Below the pieces are notes generated by a model that worked only from the letters and a program-made list of their open reading frames with translations, searched no databases and was not told where the DNA came from. Shown one piece after another: positions 18,983 through 29,500 of a stretch of 64,000 bases of DNA. The stretch lies in the NCBI GenBank assembly GCA_003550275.1, contig QXCW01000002.1, forward strand, positions 186,001 to 250,000, given 5' to 3'. Made by a program: the position numbers and the translations under genes. How positions within the stretch are numbered: the first letter of the stretch is position 1; every line of letters begins with the position of its first letter. This DNA comes from Flavobacteriaceae bacterium MAR_2010_72 (GTDB lineage Bacteria; Bacteroidota; Bacteroidia; Flavobacteriales; Flavobacteriaceae).

Positions 18983-20599
18983 TTAGTTGTTTGGTTCAGT
19001 GTATAAGATTTCTAAATATACCTTTTTTGCTTCAACGGACGTATTATTTCCGTGAAGAACTGTACCACGAGGGGTAACAATTGAGCTTAAAGGAACTTTT
19101 GTATTTAAATTATCGTTTGTTAGGATATTATATTGAAGACTGCTAGATTCAATATTCACATTTGAACTCACGGCTAAACCTAGCTTTACATTGGTTGAAT
19201 CTCTTAAAAGAATACTATTAATATGTTCTGTGAGCCTTATTTTATACTTAATTCCTAAACCATCAGGTTCGTCGTCAACGCGTTGTAACTTTCCAAGATG
19301 ACTAATTCTAGAGTTTACAGGAACAGTTGAATTTACCAGATCAACAAAGTAATCTGTTAATGGTGTGTTGTTTTCTAGATCATACAAATAGATTCTATCT
19401 GGCTCGTTAAGCTGCTGCACGGCAGTTTGATCAACATAGAATACAAGGTTAGCTTCATTGATTAACCATTTGCCTTTTCTGTTTCTGAAGTACTCTAATT
19501 GTGGCACATCCAAACCTGAATCAGGATCTTGTATAAGTCCACTAAACAAATCTATTACAGCAACAGAACCTTGTCCGCCCTTTAGATAAAGTTTTTCATC
19601 ACCATTAACGGCGTCACCATTTGAAATGGCATTTGAAGGTTCTGAAATAAAATTAACTCGGTTACCAGTGAACGTGAATTCATAAGTTCTTGTCTCGCGT
19701 ACACCTGCCTGTGTAGGGGATTCGATCTCATAATACATGGTGATTTTTGCGTTTGTCGCAGCAAAATTGAGAAGAGACATGTTTCCTTTATTATTTACCG
19801 CTTCAGTTTTAAAGTAAATACCTCTAAAATAATCCTTGAAATTATTTAAGTTACTTAATTCTATTTCACCTTCTTTGGCAATGATTTTTTGACGCCAAAA
19901 CGTAGTGTCAAGTTTAACACGCAATGCTGGAGCCAAGCGTTCAGTAATTTCACCTGCACTATCTCTAATTTGTATTTCACCATCATTTGGGATGAAGCTT
20001 TCGAGCTCTCCATTTGTGGTGCCTTCTATCTTGATTAAGTTTCCTTCAAGTTGAGCAGGATTAATTTGATCTAAACCAGTGGATCCATTGGAGTAATAGG
20101 TTTGAGTTGAATTAATTTCGGAACTTGGATTGAAGTCCCTTAAAAAATAGTTGTTTTCGTATATAGAGAGTTTTATGGGGTCCGAACCAAATACCGAATC
20201 AAGTTCATAAATGGTCTCCCCACTATCGTTTACGCTAATAGATCGGCTAAAATAAGGGATGTGTAAAACGACTGAATCCATTTTAACATTATCACCAAAA
20301 ACACGATTAAAAATAGTAGTGCTTATTTGGCTTACCACGTTTGCAGTTGTCGTACCATACACTTGATCGTTATAAACTCCTAAAAAATTAAGCGGTAAAT
20401 TGTTGGTTTGAACCGGATCTAGTTTTTTTGTGTAAGCTGTAACATTAAACTTTTGTTTGCTCGTTTTAAAATGAGCGGCATTATCATTATTTATAATATC
20501 AGAATCTATACTTGCAAAATCTTTATCACAAGCTATAAATGAACTAATCAACAACGTTAAAATTGCAAGATTTTTAAGGGCAATCGGTTTCTTTTTCAT
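18983..20599 (-). CDS. DUF4270 family lipoprotein
   Basis: The 538-residue protein starts with a lipoprotein signal peptide; the lipidated cysteine is C24 in SSFIACDKD. The rest fits DUF4270, a beta-rich Bacteroidota surface/periplasmic family of unknown function (TKKLDPVQTNNLPLNFLGVYND near 57-78; VDSVVLHIPYFS near 108). It sits between the glycogen-synthase-like gene and glmS on the same strand with 11- and 6-bp gaps, so the three form one operon. Link to glmS suggests an envelope role, but this is only context. Confidence 0.8.
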   Translation of the reverse strand: MKKKPIALKNLAILTLLISSFIACDKDFASIDSDIINNDNAAHFKTSKQKFNVTAYTKKLDPVQTNNLPLNFLGVYNDQVYGTTTANVVSQISTTIFNRVFGDNVKMDSVVLHIPYFSRSISVNDSGETIYELDSVFGSDPIKLSIYENNYFLRDFNPSSEINSTQTYYSNGSTGLDQINPAQLEGNLIKIEGTTNGELESFIPNDGEIQIRDSAGEITERLAPALRVKLDTTFWRQKIIAKEGEIELSNLNNFKDYFRGIYFKTEAVNNKGNMSLLNFAATNAKITMYYEIESPTQAGVRETRTYEFTFTGNRVNFISEPSNAISNGDAVNGDEKLYLKGGQGSVAVIDLFSGLIQDPDSGLDVPQLEYFRNRKGKWLINEANLVFYVDQTAVQQLNEPDRIYLYDLENNTPLTDYFVDLVNSTVPVNSRISHLGKLQRVDDEPDGLGIKYKIRLTEHINSILLRDSTNVKLGLAVSSNVNIESSSLQYNILTNDNLNTKVPLSSIVTPRGTVLHGNNTSVEAKKVYLEILYTEPNN

Positions 20600-20610
20600 T
20601 AAATGTATTT

Positions 20611-21420
20611 CTAGTTTAATACTTGAGAGGTGTAAAATTCACTATACGGTTCTGCGAACTCTTCAGGTGAGAAGTATTCTAAAACGGGCTTATTAGATTC
20701 GGCCAAATACGTTTCTAGTTCTTTTGGTAAGTCTTCAGATCCTTTAATGAGCGCGTCAGAATAATCTATGGCAATCTTCATTAGATTAACATAGGAAGGT
20801 TTATCTAAATGTTTAATGGCTTCTTCCTCAATATTGTCGAACCTCACTTTCTCAATCATTTTTGTATCTAACGTTTCATCAAAGCTTTGATTGTATACAG
20901 AGGTCACAATTTTACTGTCTGTGAAAAGGGGTTCGTTTTTATAATACTCTTTAAGATAGATTGGCAATAGGGATGCGAGCCAACCATTAACATGAATAAT
21001 ATCTGGCGACCAATTTAATTTTTTTACGGTTTCTATAACACCTTTGGCAAAGAAAATGGCACGTTCGTCATTATCGCTAAACAATTTGCCGTCTTCGTCA
21101 GTTAGGGTCGCTTTACGTTTAAAATACTCTTCGTTATCGATAAAATAAACCTGAATACGTTCTTTTGGTATAGAGGCAACTTTAATAATTAGCGGCATAT
21201 CCAGATCATTTATGACCAGATTTATACCTGACAAACGTATAACTTCGTGAAGTTGGTGGCGTCTTTCATTGATATTTCCATAACGAGGCATGAATATTCT
21301 AATCTGACCTCCTTGTTTGTTTACCATTTTTGGAGCTTCAAAGGACATAGAAGAAATCTCTGTTTCTGGTAAATATGGAACAACTTCAGAGGACACATAC
21401 AATATTCTCTTATCTTTCAT
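20611..21420 (-). CDS. Glycogen/starch synthase-like N-terminal (GT5-type) domain protein, degenerate
   Basis: The 269-residue protein aligns with the N-terminal Rossmann domain of GlgA: KRILYVSSEVVPY (4-16), IRIFMPRYGNINERRHQLHEV (40-60), and a helix region near 143. The C-terminal GT-B half is absent. The KxGG ADP-glucose motif that normally follows SSEVVP is replaced by PETEISS, and the HxHDW block is H143-V-N-G-W147, so the key His and Asp are lost. It is therefore unlikely to be an active synthase on its own. It is the first gene of an operon with DUF4270 and glmS and diverges from panC. Confidence 0.75.
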   Translation of the reverse strand: MKDKRILYVSSEVVPYLPETEISSMSFEAPKMVNKQGGQIRIFMPRYGNINERRHQLHEVIRLSGINLVINDLDMPLIIKVASIPKERIQVYFIDNEEYFKRKATLTDEDGKLFSDNDERAIFFAKGVIETVKKLNWSPDIIHVNGWLASLLPIYLKEYYKNEPLFTDSKIVTSVYNQSFDETLDTKMIEKVRFDNIEEEAIKHLDKPSYVNLMKIAIDYSDALIKGSEDLPKELETYLAESNKPVLEYFSPEEFAEPYSEFYTSQVLN

Positions 21421-21458
21421 AAATCATTTCGTTTTTGGAATTAAAAATAAAAAACACG

Positions 21459-21505
21459 CAAAATTACAAAAATTTATGCAGATTGCTAGTAAAATATTAA
21501 GTTTG
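21459..21505. promoter_or_regulatory. Divergent promoters: GT5-like gene (-) and panC (+)
   Basis: Minus-strand TAATTTTG (21466-21459) lies 38 nt before the GT5-like ATG. Plus-strand TAAGTTTG (21498-21505) lies 25 nt before the panC ATG. Both match TAnnTTTG exactly; neither has an obvious TTG at ideal spacing. Confidence 0.6.
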
Positions 21506-21530
21506 CACGCTGTTAAACTTTTGTTATTAC

Positions 21531-22382
21531 ATGAACGTTTTCCATAAAAAGAGCGACTTAAATAAGGCTGTTAACACCTTTAAATCAGCTTATCAAACCC
21601 TTGGTTTAGTGCCAACGATGGGAGCGCTTCATAGTGGGCATTTGGCTCTAATTAAAAAAGCATTAAGCGAAAATAATTTAGTTGTAGTGAGCATCTTTGT
21701 CAATCCTACGCAGTTTGATAATACATCCGATTTACAAAAATATCCAAGAACATTGGAATCTGATGTTGCCATGCTGAAAACTTTACCGGAAGGTGAAATC
21801 ATGGTTTATGCGCCTAGTGTTGAAGATATCTATGGTGATAATGTAAACTCATCCAACTTTTCCTTTGATGGTTTAGAAGATAATATGGAAGGTGAATTTA
21901 GAACAGGACATTTTGACGGTGTTGGGACAGTGGTTAAACGCTTATTTGAAATTGTAAAGCCAGACAATGCCTACTTTGGAGAAAAAGACTTTCAGCAGTT
22001 AATGATTATTAAAAAGCTTGTTGAAAAGCATAATATTCCAGTAAATATTATTGGATGCCCCATACATCGCGAAACCGATGGATTAGCTATGAGTTCTAGA
22101 AATGCGAGGCTTGAGCCAGAATATAGAAAAGCAGCACCGTTTATTTATAAAACATTAAAATCTGCCAAAACAAAGTTTGGTACAAATAGTGATGTTAAGG
22201 TCATTGAATGGGTTAAGTCAAAATTTGCAAAACATCCGTTATTAAAACTAGAATACTTTACCATTGCAGATGAAGAATCGCTTCAACCTATAAATCGAAA
22301 ATCAAAATCAAAATCATATAGAGCCTTTATTGCAGTTTATGCAGGAGAAATTAGACTAATAGACAATATCGCTCTAAATTAA
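21531..22382 (+). CDS. panC: Pantothenate synthetase
   Basis: The 283-residue enzyme joins pantoate and beta-alanine using ATP to make pantothenate, the CoA precursor. The nucleotidyltransferase signature is in [17 protein letters not shown] (H34, H37). [18 protein letters not shown] and the [12 protein letters not shown] loop are also present. It heads panC-panD, whose product supplies beta-alanine. Confidence 0.97.
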   Translation: MNVFHKKSDLNKAVNTFKSAYQTLGLVPTMGALHSGHLALIKKALSENNLVVVSIFVNPTQFDNTSDLQKYPRTLESDVAMLKTLPEGEIMVYAPSVEDIYGDNVNSSNFSFDGLEDNMEGEFRTGHFDGVGTVVKRLFEIVKPDNAYFGEKDFQQLMIIKKLVEKHNIPVNIIGCPIHRETDGLAMSSRNARLEPEYRKAAPFIYKTLKSAKTKFGTNSDVKVIEWVKSKFAKHPLLKLEYFTIADEESLQPINRKSKSKSYRAFIAVYAGEIRLIDNIALN

Positions 22383-22383
22383 T

Positions 22384-22391
22384 TACCTTTG
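22384..22391 (+). promoter_or_regulatory. -7 box immediately upstream of panD
   Basis: TACCTTTG overlaps the 3' end of panC and ends 4 nt before the panD ATG. A start at the A of ATG would give a leaderless panD transcript. Confidence 0.4.
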
Positions 22392-22395
22392 CCAA

Positions 22396-22746
22396 ATGCA
22401 AATTCAAGTTGTAAAATCTAAAATACATCGCGTCAAATGTACGGGAGCAGACCTAAACTATATTGGTAGTATTACTATTGATGAAGACCTTATGGATGCT
22501 GCCAATATTATTCAAGGAGAGAAAGTTCAAATTGTAAATAATGACAATGGTGAACGTTTAGAAACCTACGTGATTCCTGGACCAAGAAATAGTGGAGAAA
22601 TAACGCTTAATGGTGCCGCTGCCCGTAAAGTTTCGGTAGGTGATACATTAATTTTAATCACCTATGCCTTCATGGACATTGAAGATGCAAAAACATTTAA
22701 ACCTTCGTTGGTGTTCCCAGATGAGGCGACTAACCTTTTAAAATAA
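22396..22746 (+). CDS. panD: Aspartate 1-decarboxylase
   Basis: The 116-residue proenzyme makes beta-alanine from aspartate and self-cleaves to form a pyruvoyl group. The cleavage site is G24-S25 in [37 protein letters not shown] (catalytic Tyr/Asn region) and the usual length also fit. It follows panC by 13 nt. Confidence 0.96.
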   Translation: MQIQVVKSKIHRVKCTGADLNYIGSITIDEDLMDAANIIQGEKVQIVNNDNGERLETYVIPGPRNSGEITLNGAAARKVSVGDTLILITYAFMDIEDAKTFKPSLVFPDEATNLLK

Positions 22747-22750
22747 ATTC

Positions 22751-23704
22751 TTGAACACATCGCTTACAAAGATTCTCAAAATAACATTGCCACTATTATT
22801 GGGAGTAGTGTTAATTTGGTATTCTTTGTCTAAGATTTCATTTCAAGAGCTTGTCCAGTATTTTAAAAATGCCGATTATACTTATATTGGTTTAGGGCTG
22901 CTATTCGGACTCTTGAGCCATTTATCCCGTGCGTATCGTTGGAAGTTTATGATCGAACCCATTGGTTATACGTTAAGGCTGCCCAATAGTATTATGGCGG
23001 TTTTCGCTACGTATTTGGTTAATTATACCATACCAAGGGCGGGAGAAGTAACACGAGCCACCATATTAACAAACTACGAAGGCGTTCCATTTGAAAAAGG
23101 CTTCGGGACTATTGTAGCCGAACGTATTGCCGATATGTTTGTAATGCTGCTCATTATCGTGATTACACTTTTTTTGGAATACGAGTTCATATTTCAATTT
23201 TTTTCTGAACGATTCGATCCTTTAAAAATTGGTTTTGCTAGTATTGTTATGTTAATATTGGGGTTGTTGTTTTTCATTTTCATTAAGCGAAGCTCGTCAA
23301 CATTTGCCGTGAAAATCAGGACTTTTGTTGAGGGTTTGATAGAAGGCGTTCTAGCTATTTTTAAAATGAAAAAAAAATGGGCATTCATTTTTCACACCTT
23401 TTTTATTTGGGGAATGTATGTGCTTATGTTTTACATTACCACCTTTGCTTTAGAAGAAACCTCCAATATTCCTTTGGCCGCCATTTTAATTGGGTTTATT
23501 TCTGCAAGTTTTAGCATTGCCGCAACCAATGGAGGTATTGGTTCGTACCCTGTCGCAGTTTATGCCGCGTTTTCAATTTTTTCAATTGCAAAAGAACCTA
23601 GTTTAGCTTTTGGGTGGATTATGTGGTCATCACAAACCTTGATGATAATTGTTTTGGGCGGATTATCCTTAATCTATTTACCAATCTATAATAGAAGGAA
23701 ATAA
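22751..23704 (+). CDS. Flippase-like domain / LPG synthase TM family membrane protein
   Basis: The 317-residue integral membrane protein has about 8 hydrophobic segments and matches the YbhN/UPF0104 (lysylphosphatidylglycerol synthase TM) family: LSRAYRWKFMIEPIGY (53-68), TIPRAGEVTRATIL (about 93-106), GTIVAERIADMFVML, and ATNGGIGSYPVAVYAAFS (about 258-275). Members are predicted lipid or glycolipid flippases; the substrate is unknown. The start is TTG at 22751, 4 nt after the panD stop; no in-frame ATG precedes the first membrane segment, so the TTG is probably real. Confidence 0.8.
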   Translation: MNTSLTKILKITLPLLLGVVLIWYSLSKISFQELVQYFKNADYTYIGLGLLFGLLSHLSRAYRWKFMIEPIGYTLRLPNSIMAVFATYLVNYTIPRAGEVTRATILTNYEGVPFEKGFGTIVAERIADMFVMLLIIVITLFLEYEFIFQFFSERFDPLKIGFASIVMLILGLLFFIFIKRSSSTFAVKIRTFVEGLIEGVLAIFKMKKKWAFIFHTFFIWGMYVLMFYITTFALEETSNIPLAAILIGFISASFSIAATNGGIGSYPVAVYAAFSIFSIAKEPSLAFGWIMWSSQTLMIIVLGGLSLIYLPIYNRRK

Positions 23705-23742
23705 TTTTTTACCTTGCCGTATCAATTTTAAATCTACCAATC

Positions 23743-24891
23743 ATGAATAAACTTATCATGTTATGTGTATTGTGTTTTTGTTTGAACACGCTACATTCCC
23801 AAGCAAAATATGAAACCATTAGCTCTAGTAAGTTAGGCGAAGATCGTCAGTTGAAGATATTACTGCCGAGAGGATATAACCCTGATGATGCCAAAAAGTA
23901 TCCGTTAATTATTGTCTTGGACGGCGATTATTTATTTGAAGCCGTAGCGGGTAATGTTGACTATTATTCGTATTGGGAAGATATGCCAGAATCTATTGTA
24001 GTAGGTATAAAGCAAGCAGAACAACGTTATGATGATTGCATGTATTCTGAACAAAACTCCCTTCCCATTGAAAAAGGGGCTGCTTTTTTTGAGTTTATAG
24101 GGATGGAACTGATACCCTACTTAAATAAAACGTTTAAAACCGAAAATTTTAGAGCTATTGTTGGTCATGGCGAAACTGCCAATTTTATCAATTATTATTT
24201 GTTTAAAGACCAACCTTTGTTTCAGGCCTATGTGAGTATTGCACCAGATTTAGCACCACAAACTGGGCAATATCTTACCGAGCGTTTAAAAGTTGTTGAG
24301 AAAAAGATCTTTTATTATATGGCGACTTCAAGTAATGATGTGCCCTCAATTAATCAAAACGCCGTTGCGTTAGACAAAAGTATCAGGTCACTAGAAAACA
24401 AAAATCTGCTCTATAATTTTGATAATTTTGAAGGTCCTTCGCATTATGCCTTACCTGCCCACGCCATTCCAAAAGCGTTAGAAAGCATCTTTTTTGTATT
24501 TCAACCTATTAGTAAAAAGGAGTACACCGAAACGATTTTAAAGCTAGAAACCTCTCCAGTTGACTACCTCCTTGAAAAGTATAAAACCATTAATGACTTA
24601 TTTGGTATTGAAAAGCAAATATTGGTTAATGATTTTAAAGCTATTCAGGCAGCGATAGAAAAGAATAAAAAATTTGAATATTACGAAGACCTCGGAAAAA
24701 TAGCCAGAAAAGAATATCCAGAAACACTTTTAGGAAGTTATTATTTAGCACGATTTTATGAAGAAACAGGTGAGCCAAAAAAAGCAATGAGGACTTACAC
24801 GTCGGCTTATATCCTTCAGGAAATAGGAGGTATTACAAAAGACCTAATGTTGGAAAAGGCTGAAGAAATTAAAGCAGATTTCGGGTTTTAA
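23743..24891 (+). CDS. Exported alpha/beta-hydrolase-fold (esterase D-like) protein lacking the nucleophile Ser
   Basis: The 382-residue protein has a signal peptide (1-20, ending LHSQ). Residues about 30-260 look like the esterase D/Fes family (KILLPRGYNPDDAKKYPLIIVLDGDYLFE, AIVGHGETANFINYYLF, a late His in SHYALP). At the nucleophile elbow, where GxSxG is expected, it reads G141-H-G-E-T145, so serine is replaced by glycine and the last glycine by threonine. It is probably not an ordinary serine hydrolase. The C-terminal 120 residues are helical with a TPR-like YYLARFYEETGEPKKAMRTY. It lies between the flippase-like gene and radA, same strand. Confidence 0.7.
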   Translation: MNKLIMLCVLCFCLNTLHSQAKYETISSSKLGEDRQLKILLPRGYNPDDAKKYPLIIVLDGDYLFEAVAGNVDYYSYWEDMPESIVVGIKQAEQRYDDCMYSEQNSLPIEKGAAFFEFIGMELIPYLNKTFKTENFRAIVGHGETANFINYYLFKDQPLFQAYVSIAPDLAPQTGQYLTERLKVVEKKIFYYMATSSNDVPSINQNAVALDKSIRSLENKNLLYNFDNFEGPSHYALPAHAIPKALESIFFVFQPISKKEYTETILKLETSPVDYLLEKYKTINDLFGIEKQILVNDFKAIQAAIEKNKKFEYYEDLGKIARKEYPETLLGSYYLARFYEETGEPKKAMRTYTSAYILQEIGGITKDLMLEKAEEIKADFGF

Positions 24892-24907
24892 GACCAAAAA
24901 ACTAACT

Positions 24908-26266
24908 ATGGCTAAAGTTAAAACAACTTTTTTTTGTCAGAATTGTGGCAGCCAATTTTCAAAATGGCAAGGTCAGTGCACTGCGTGTAAAGAATGGAAT
25001 ACCATAGTTGAAGAAGTTATCCAAACACCTGAAAAAAGTGATTGGAAGGCTCCTAACTCTAATACAAAGCGCGTTTCAAAACCCTTAAGGATTGACGAAA
25101 TTGATGTCGGAGAAGAAGTGAGGTTAAATACCCATGATGAAGAATTTAATCGCGTACTTGGTGGTGGTTTAGTTCCAGGTTCCTTGACTTTGTTAGGTGG
25201 TGAGCCAGGTATCGGTAAAAGCACCTTGTTACTTCAAATTACATTAAAACTTCCGTATAAAACACTCTATGTGTCAGGTGAAGAAAGCCAAAAGCAGATA
25301 AAAATGCGAGCAGAACGCATTAACCCAAGCCATACCAATTGCTACATTCTAACAGAAACTAAAACTCAAAATATCTTTAAACAGATTGAGGCACTAGAAC
25401 CAGATATTGTAGTTATTGATTCAATTCAAACACTTCATAGTGATTATGTTGAATCTGCTTCAGGAAGCATCTCCCAAATAAAAGAATGTGCCACAGAGCT
25501 TATTAAATTTGCAAAAGAAACGTCAACGCCTGTCGTTTTAATTGGCCATATCACCAAAGATGGTGCCATTGCTGGCCCTAAAATTTTAGAGCATATGGTC
25601 GATACGGTCTTGCAATTCGAGGGTGATCGTAATCATGTGTTCAGAATTCTGCGAGCAAATAAAAACCGTTTTGGTTCGACCAATGAATTAGGGATTTATG
25701 AAATGCAAGGCTCGGGGTTGCGTGAAGTATCTAATCCTTCAGAAATATTGATTTCTCAAAAGGATGAAGAACTGTCTGGTCATGCCATAGCGGCAACTTT
25801 AGAAGGTATGCGTCCATTAATGATCGAAGTGCAAGCCTTGGTGAGTACAGCAGTTTATGGAACTCCTCAACGTTCTGCAACAGGGTTTAACGCCAAACGA
25901 TTAAACATGCTTTTGGCTGTTTTAGAAAAACGTGCAGGTTTTAGGTTAGGTGCAAAAGATGTCTTTTTAAATATTACGGGTGGCATTACCGTAGATGACC
26001 CAGCTATAGATTTAGCGGTTGTAGCAGCTATTTTGTCCTCAAATGAAGACGAAGCTATTTCTAAAGGGTATTGTTTTGCAGCTGAAGTTGGTCTTTCAGG
26101 TGAAATTCGTCCGGTGCAACGTGTGGAGCAGCGTATTTTAGAAGCTGAAAAATTAGGGTTTTCGACCATATTTGTTTCCAAATACAACAAAATTTCATTA
26201 AAAAATACGGTTATTAAGATTCAATTGGTTTCAAAAATTGAGGATTTAATTGGGTTTATCGTCTAA
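24908..26266 (+). CDS. radA: DNA repair protein RadA
   Basis: The 452-residue RecA-related helicase helps branch migration in recombination repair. It has the C4 zinc finger (C10, C13, C24, C27), Walker A GGEPGIGKST (97-106), the diagnostic KNRFG motif (in RANKNRFGSTNE, near 250) and a C-terminal Lon-like domain (about 310-452: VFLNITGGITVDDPAIDLAV, GEIRPVQRVEQR). The product is complete. It follows the esterase-like gene by 16 bp. Confidence 0.97.
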   Translation: MAKVKTTFFCQNCGSQFSKWQGQCTACKEWNTIVEEVIQTPEKSDWKAPNSNTKRVSKPLRIDEIDVGEEVRLNTHDEEFNRVLGGGLVPGSLTLLGGEPGIGKSTLLLQITLKLPYKTLYVSGEESQKQIKMRAERINPSHTNCYILTETKTQNIFKQIEALEPDIVVIDSIQTLHSDYVESASGSISQIKECATELIKFAKETSTPVVLIGHITKDGAIAGPKILEHMVDTVLQFEGDRNHVFRILRANKNRFGSTNELGIYEMQGSGLREVSNPSEILISQKDEELSGHAIAATLEGMRPLMIEVQALVSTAVYGTPQRSATGFNAKRLNMLLAVLEKRAGFRLGAKDVFLNITGGITVDDPAIDLAVVAAILSSNEDEAISKGYCFAAEVGLSGEIRPVQRVEQRILEAEKLGFSTIFVSKYNKISLKNTVIKIQLVSKIEDLIGFIV

Positions 26267-26586
26267 CTTATTTTAAAAATTTGGTTAAAATGACTTCATT
26301 TTTAGTCGATAATCAGGGCTCTTTTCTATAAATATCTTTAATGTCAATTCTTTAATCAATTGTATTTTATCGAATATAAACAACACTTTATCGAAAAAAA
26401 TGTTAAATATTTCTTGCAAGATAGGGTGTAATGTCTTAATATTGTTCTACTAATGAGATGTATAAAACCCTAATTGGGGTTTTTACGTCTCTTCTACACA
26501 CCTCCCTCTGGTGTTTTTAATATCCATTGAACTAGATTAAATCCAGGTACATAATTAAAAAAGACCCCTAGTCTAAATTATAAATT
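26267..26586 (+). promoter_or_regulatory. 320-bp regulatory region of the secreted LamG protein gene
   Basis: No gene is seen here. TTTATCGAA occurs twice (26366-26374 and 26387-26395), 21 bp apart. A candidate promoter follows: TTG (26414-26416), 20 nt, then TAATATTG (26437-26444, one base off TAnnTTTG). Transcription would start near 26450, directly before a strong imperfect 16-bp hairpin (26455-26491, TAATT loop). A second 5-bp hairpin (26498-26514, ACACC/GGTGT) is followed by five T, like an attenuator. The leader to the ATG would be about 137 nt. Confidence 0.5.
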
Positions 26587-29500
26587 ATGAAACCTACTTT
26601 ACGCTTTGCTATTGCATTATTGTGTTTACTATTTTATGTTTCGGTCAACTCACAAACCTGTAGTGGCGCAACATTTCCTGGTGTAACCCAACCTTCAACC
26701 TGTACTTATACCTATACAAGCTCTGGATGGATTGATTCTTTAGGATTGCCATCCCTAGCTCCTACCAGTAATAGTTCTTCAGAATCAATTTGTATAATGG
26801 CTAATTATACAGGAAATATGTCATTTAATTTTAGAGGGACATTGTATGTTGGTCCTGGAGTTACTTATACAGGTTCTATAACAAGTTTTGGAAATACAGC
26901 AACGATAAAAGCGGCAGGGACTATAACCTTTACAAATACCCCTGGGTTTAATGGTAATGATACCTACATCGGACCGAATGGAACAATGACTTTACCAGGG
27001 ACTCTTAACCCAGCTGGTGATGGTACGGTTCATAATGCAGGAACATTAAATGTAGGAGGAGATTTAAATCTAGGTGGGCAAGCATTTATCACCAACTATC
27101 CTGATGCATCAGTTATTGTACAAGGAAATTCATTGATAAACGCCCCATTTAATAATTGTGGTCTTTTTGAACTTTTTGGGTCTTTAACTTCCGGAGGTAA
27201 TAGTGGTTTGAATAACTTATGTTCTACTTATATACATACGGATATGAGTCTTAATGCAGATTATATTAATGAAGGGTTGATGATTTTAGATGGGAGTATA
27301 ATTTTTGGTTCAGAGACCTTTTACAACAATGGAATATTAATAGTTAACAATATTACCTTAAACAATGATGATTTAATCGGAAATAATGATGATTCAATGC
27401 TTATTGTAAAAAACACGTCATCCGTAATTAGTAATGGTGTGATTTCTGGCCATTTATATTACGATGTAAATAATGGGGGAGGAATTGATGTCACTGATGG
27501 TACAGGCATAATCGATATTGGCATAGTTCAAAATATTTATATTCCTCCGACTAATGAAGAATTATTGGCAGATTGTGGTATCGATATTGTTATTAATCCT
27601 TTTATTGTGGAATCTAAACTAGATTTTGATGGTGTTGATGATTATTTATCTACACCAAAATTTGTTGATGGGTTGACAAATCTTACCCTTATGGCATGGG
27701 TGAAGTCAGATTTAGGAAACTCAACCAATATGACTATCGCTGGTGAAGATACTGGGTGTAAATTATGGTTACAAAATGGGAGTCAGCCTAGGTTTACTAT
27801 TAAGGCTTCAGGTATTAGTGAAAAAGTGCTAAGTTCATCAGCAATCAAACTTAATGAGTGGCACCACTTAACGGGATCATATAACAGTTCTACAGGAGTG
27901 ATGAAGTTATATGTTGATGGGGTTTTGGTTAATTCCACCAACATTGGAGTAACAGGTGCTGCAATAGCAAATACAGCTTCTAGTAATGGGAATTTTGAAA
28001 TAGGAAGGAGATCTAGTAATGTTGCTAATAGAGAATATTTTAAAGGAGATATAGATGAAGTGAGAGTTTTTAATAAAGTTTTGACTGATGATCAGATACA
28101 GCGTATGGTTTATCAGGAAATCCAAAACAATGGTGGCGTGATCAAAGGAACAGTAATAAATAAAAATGTTGTAGATATAACTACAAATGCTACCGTTTCT
28201 TGGTCCGACCTCTTGGCTTATTATACAATGACAGATATTTTTGCAACTGATAGAACTACAGATTATTCAATTAATAATCGTCCAACAAAACTTCACAATA
28301 TCACTTCGTTTCAAGAACAAACGGCACCAATGCCATATGAAACAAAAGCTGACGGTGCTTGGGCAACTGAAGGGACCTGGTTACATGGTAATGTTTGGGA
28401 TATAGAAGATGTCGCCAATAATAAAGATTGGAGTATTGTACAAATTAAAAATAATGTGACAACTTCAAATACATCAAAAACTATTGGTCTTTATATTGAT
28501 GCAAATAAAACGCTAACCGTTAATGGAGATAATCTCGTCCAAAATAGCTGGTATTTAGAATTAAATGGAACATTGGATCTAAAAAATGATTCTCAATTGG
28601 TACAAACGGTTAATAGTGATTTAGTAACCTCTGCTACTGGTAAAATTATGCGACGTCAGGAAGGTGCCGCAAGTTTTTATTGGTATAACTATTGGGGATC
28701 GCCTGTAGGTGCAATAGGAATTACACCATTGACTAATAATAATTCGGCCAGCAATAATGCCAACAATGCCAAATTTAAGGCCAATATGCTTAAAGATCAT
28801 GTGCCTGCCGCAATGCAATTTAGTAACGCTTACAATGCACTAGGAAAGTTAAGTACGAGATGGATGTATAAATTTCAAAGCGGAGTAACCTATTATGATT
28901 GGGCACATGTCAATCCTAATACGGATATTGCCCCTGGTGTAGGTTATATTCATAAAGGAACAGGGACATCCAATCCTAGTCAACAATATGTTTTTGAAGG
29001 AAAACCTAATAATGGAACAATATTAATTAACGTAACCGATAAAGGCGGCCCTGGATCGGCTCAAAACACAACCTATACAACTTCTCTTTTTGGAAACCCA
29101 TATCCATCTGCTTTAGATATACATAAATTCATCGATGATAATCAAGGCGTTATTGGTGGATCTATTCAGCTTTGGCAACAATGGAGCGGCGCAACACATA
29201 ATCTATACGAATATGATGGAGGCTATGCTGTAGTTAATAAACTTGGTGGTGTTAGAGCCTATCAATTTGTTGGGATGGAAGGTGCTACGAATGGGTCGCA
29301 GGATGGTACAAAAACACCAACCAGATATTTGCCAGTTGCTCAAGGTTTTGTAGTTGAAATTGTAGCTGACGGTGTTGTAGAATTTAATAATGACCAACGC
29401 GTATTTATAAAAGAAGCCGATGCCGATGGTTCGTATGAAAATGGCTCTACATTTTTTAGAACCAATGGTAATTCAAAAGGCAATGGAAACGAAAAAGATA

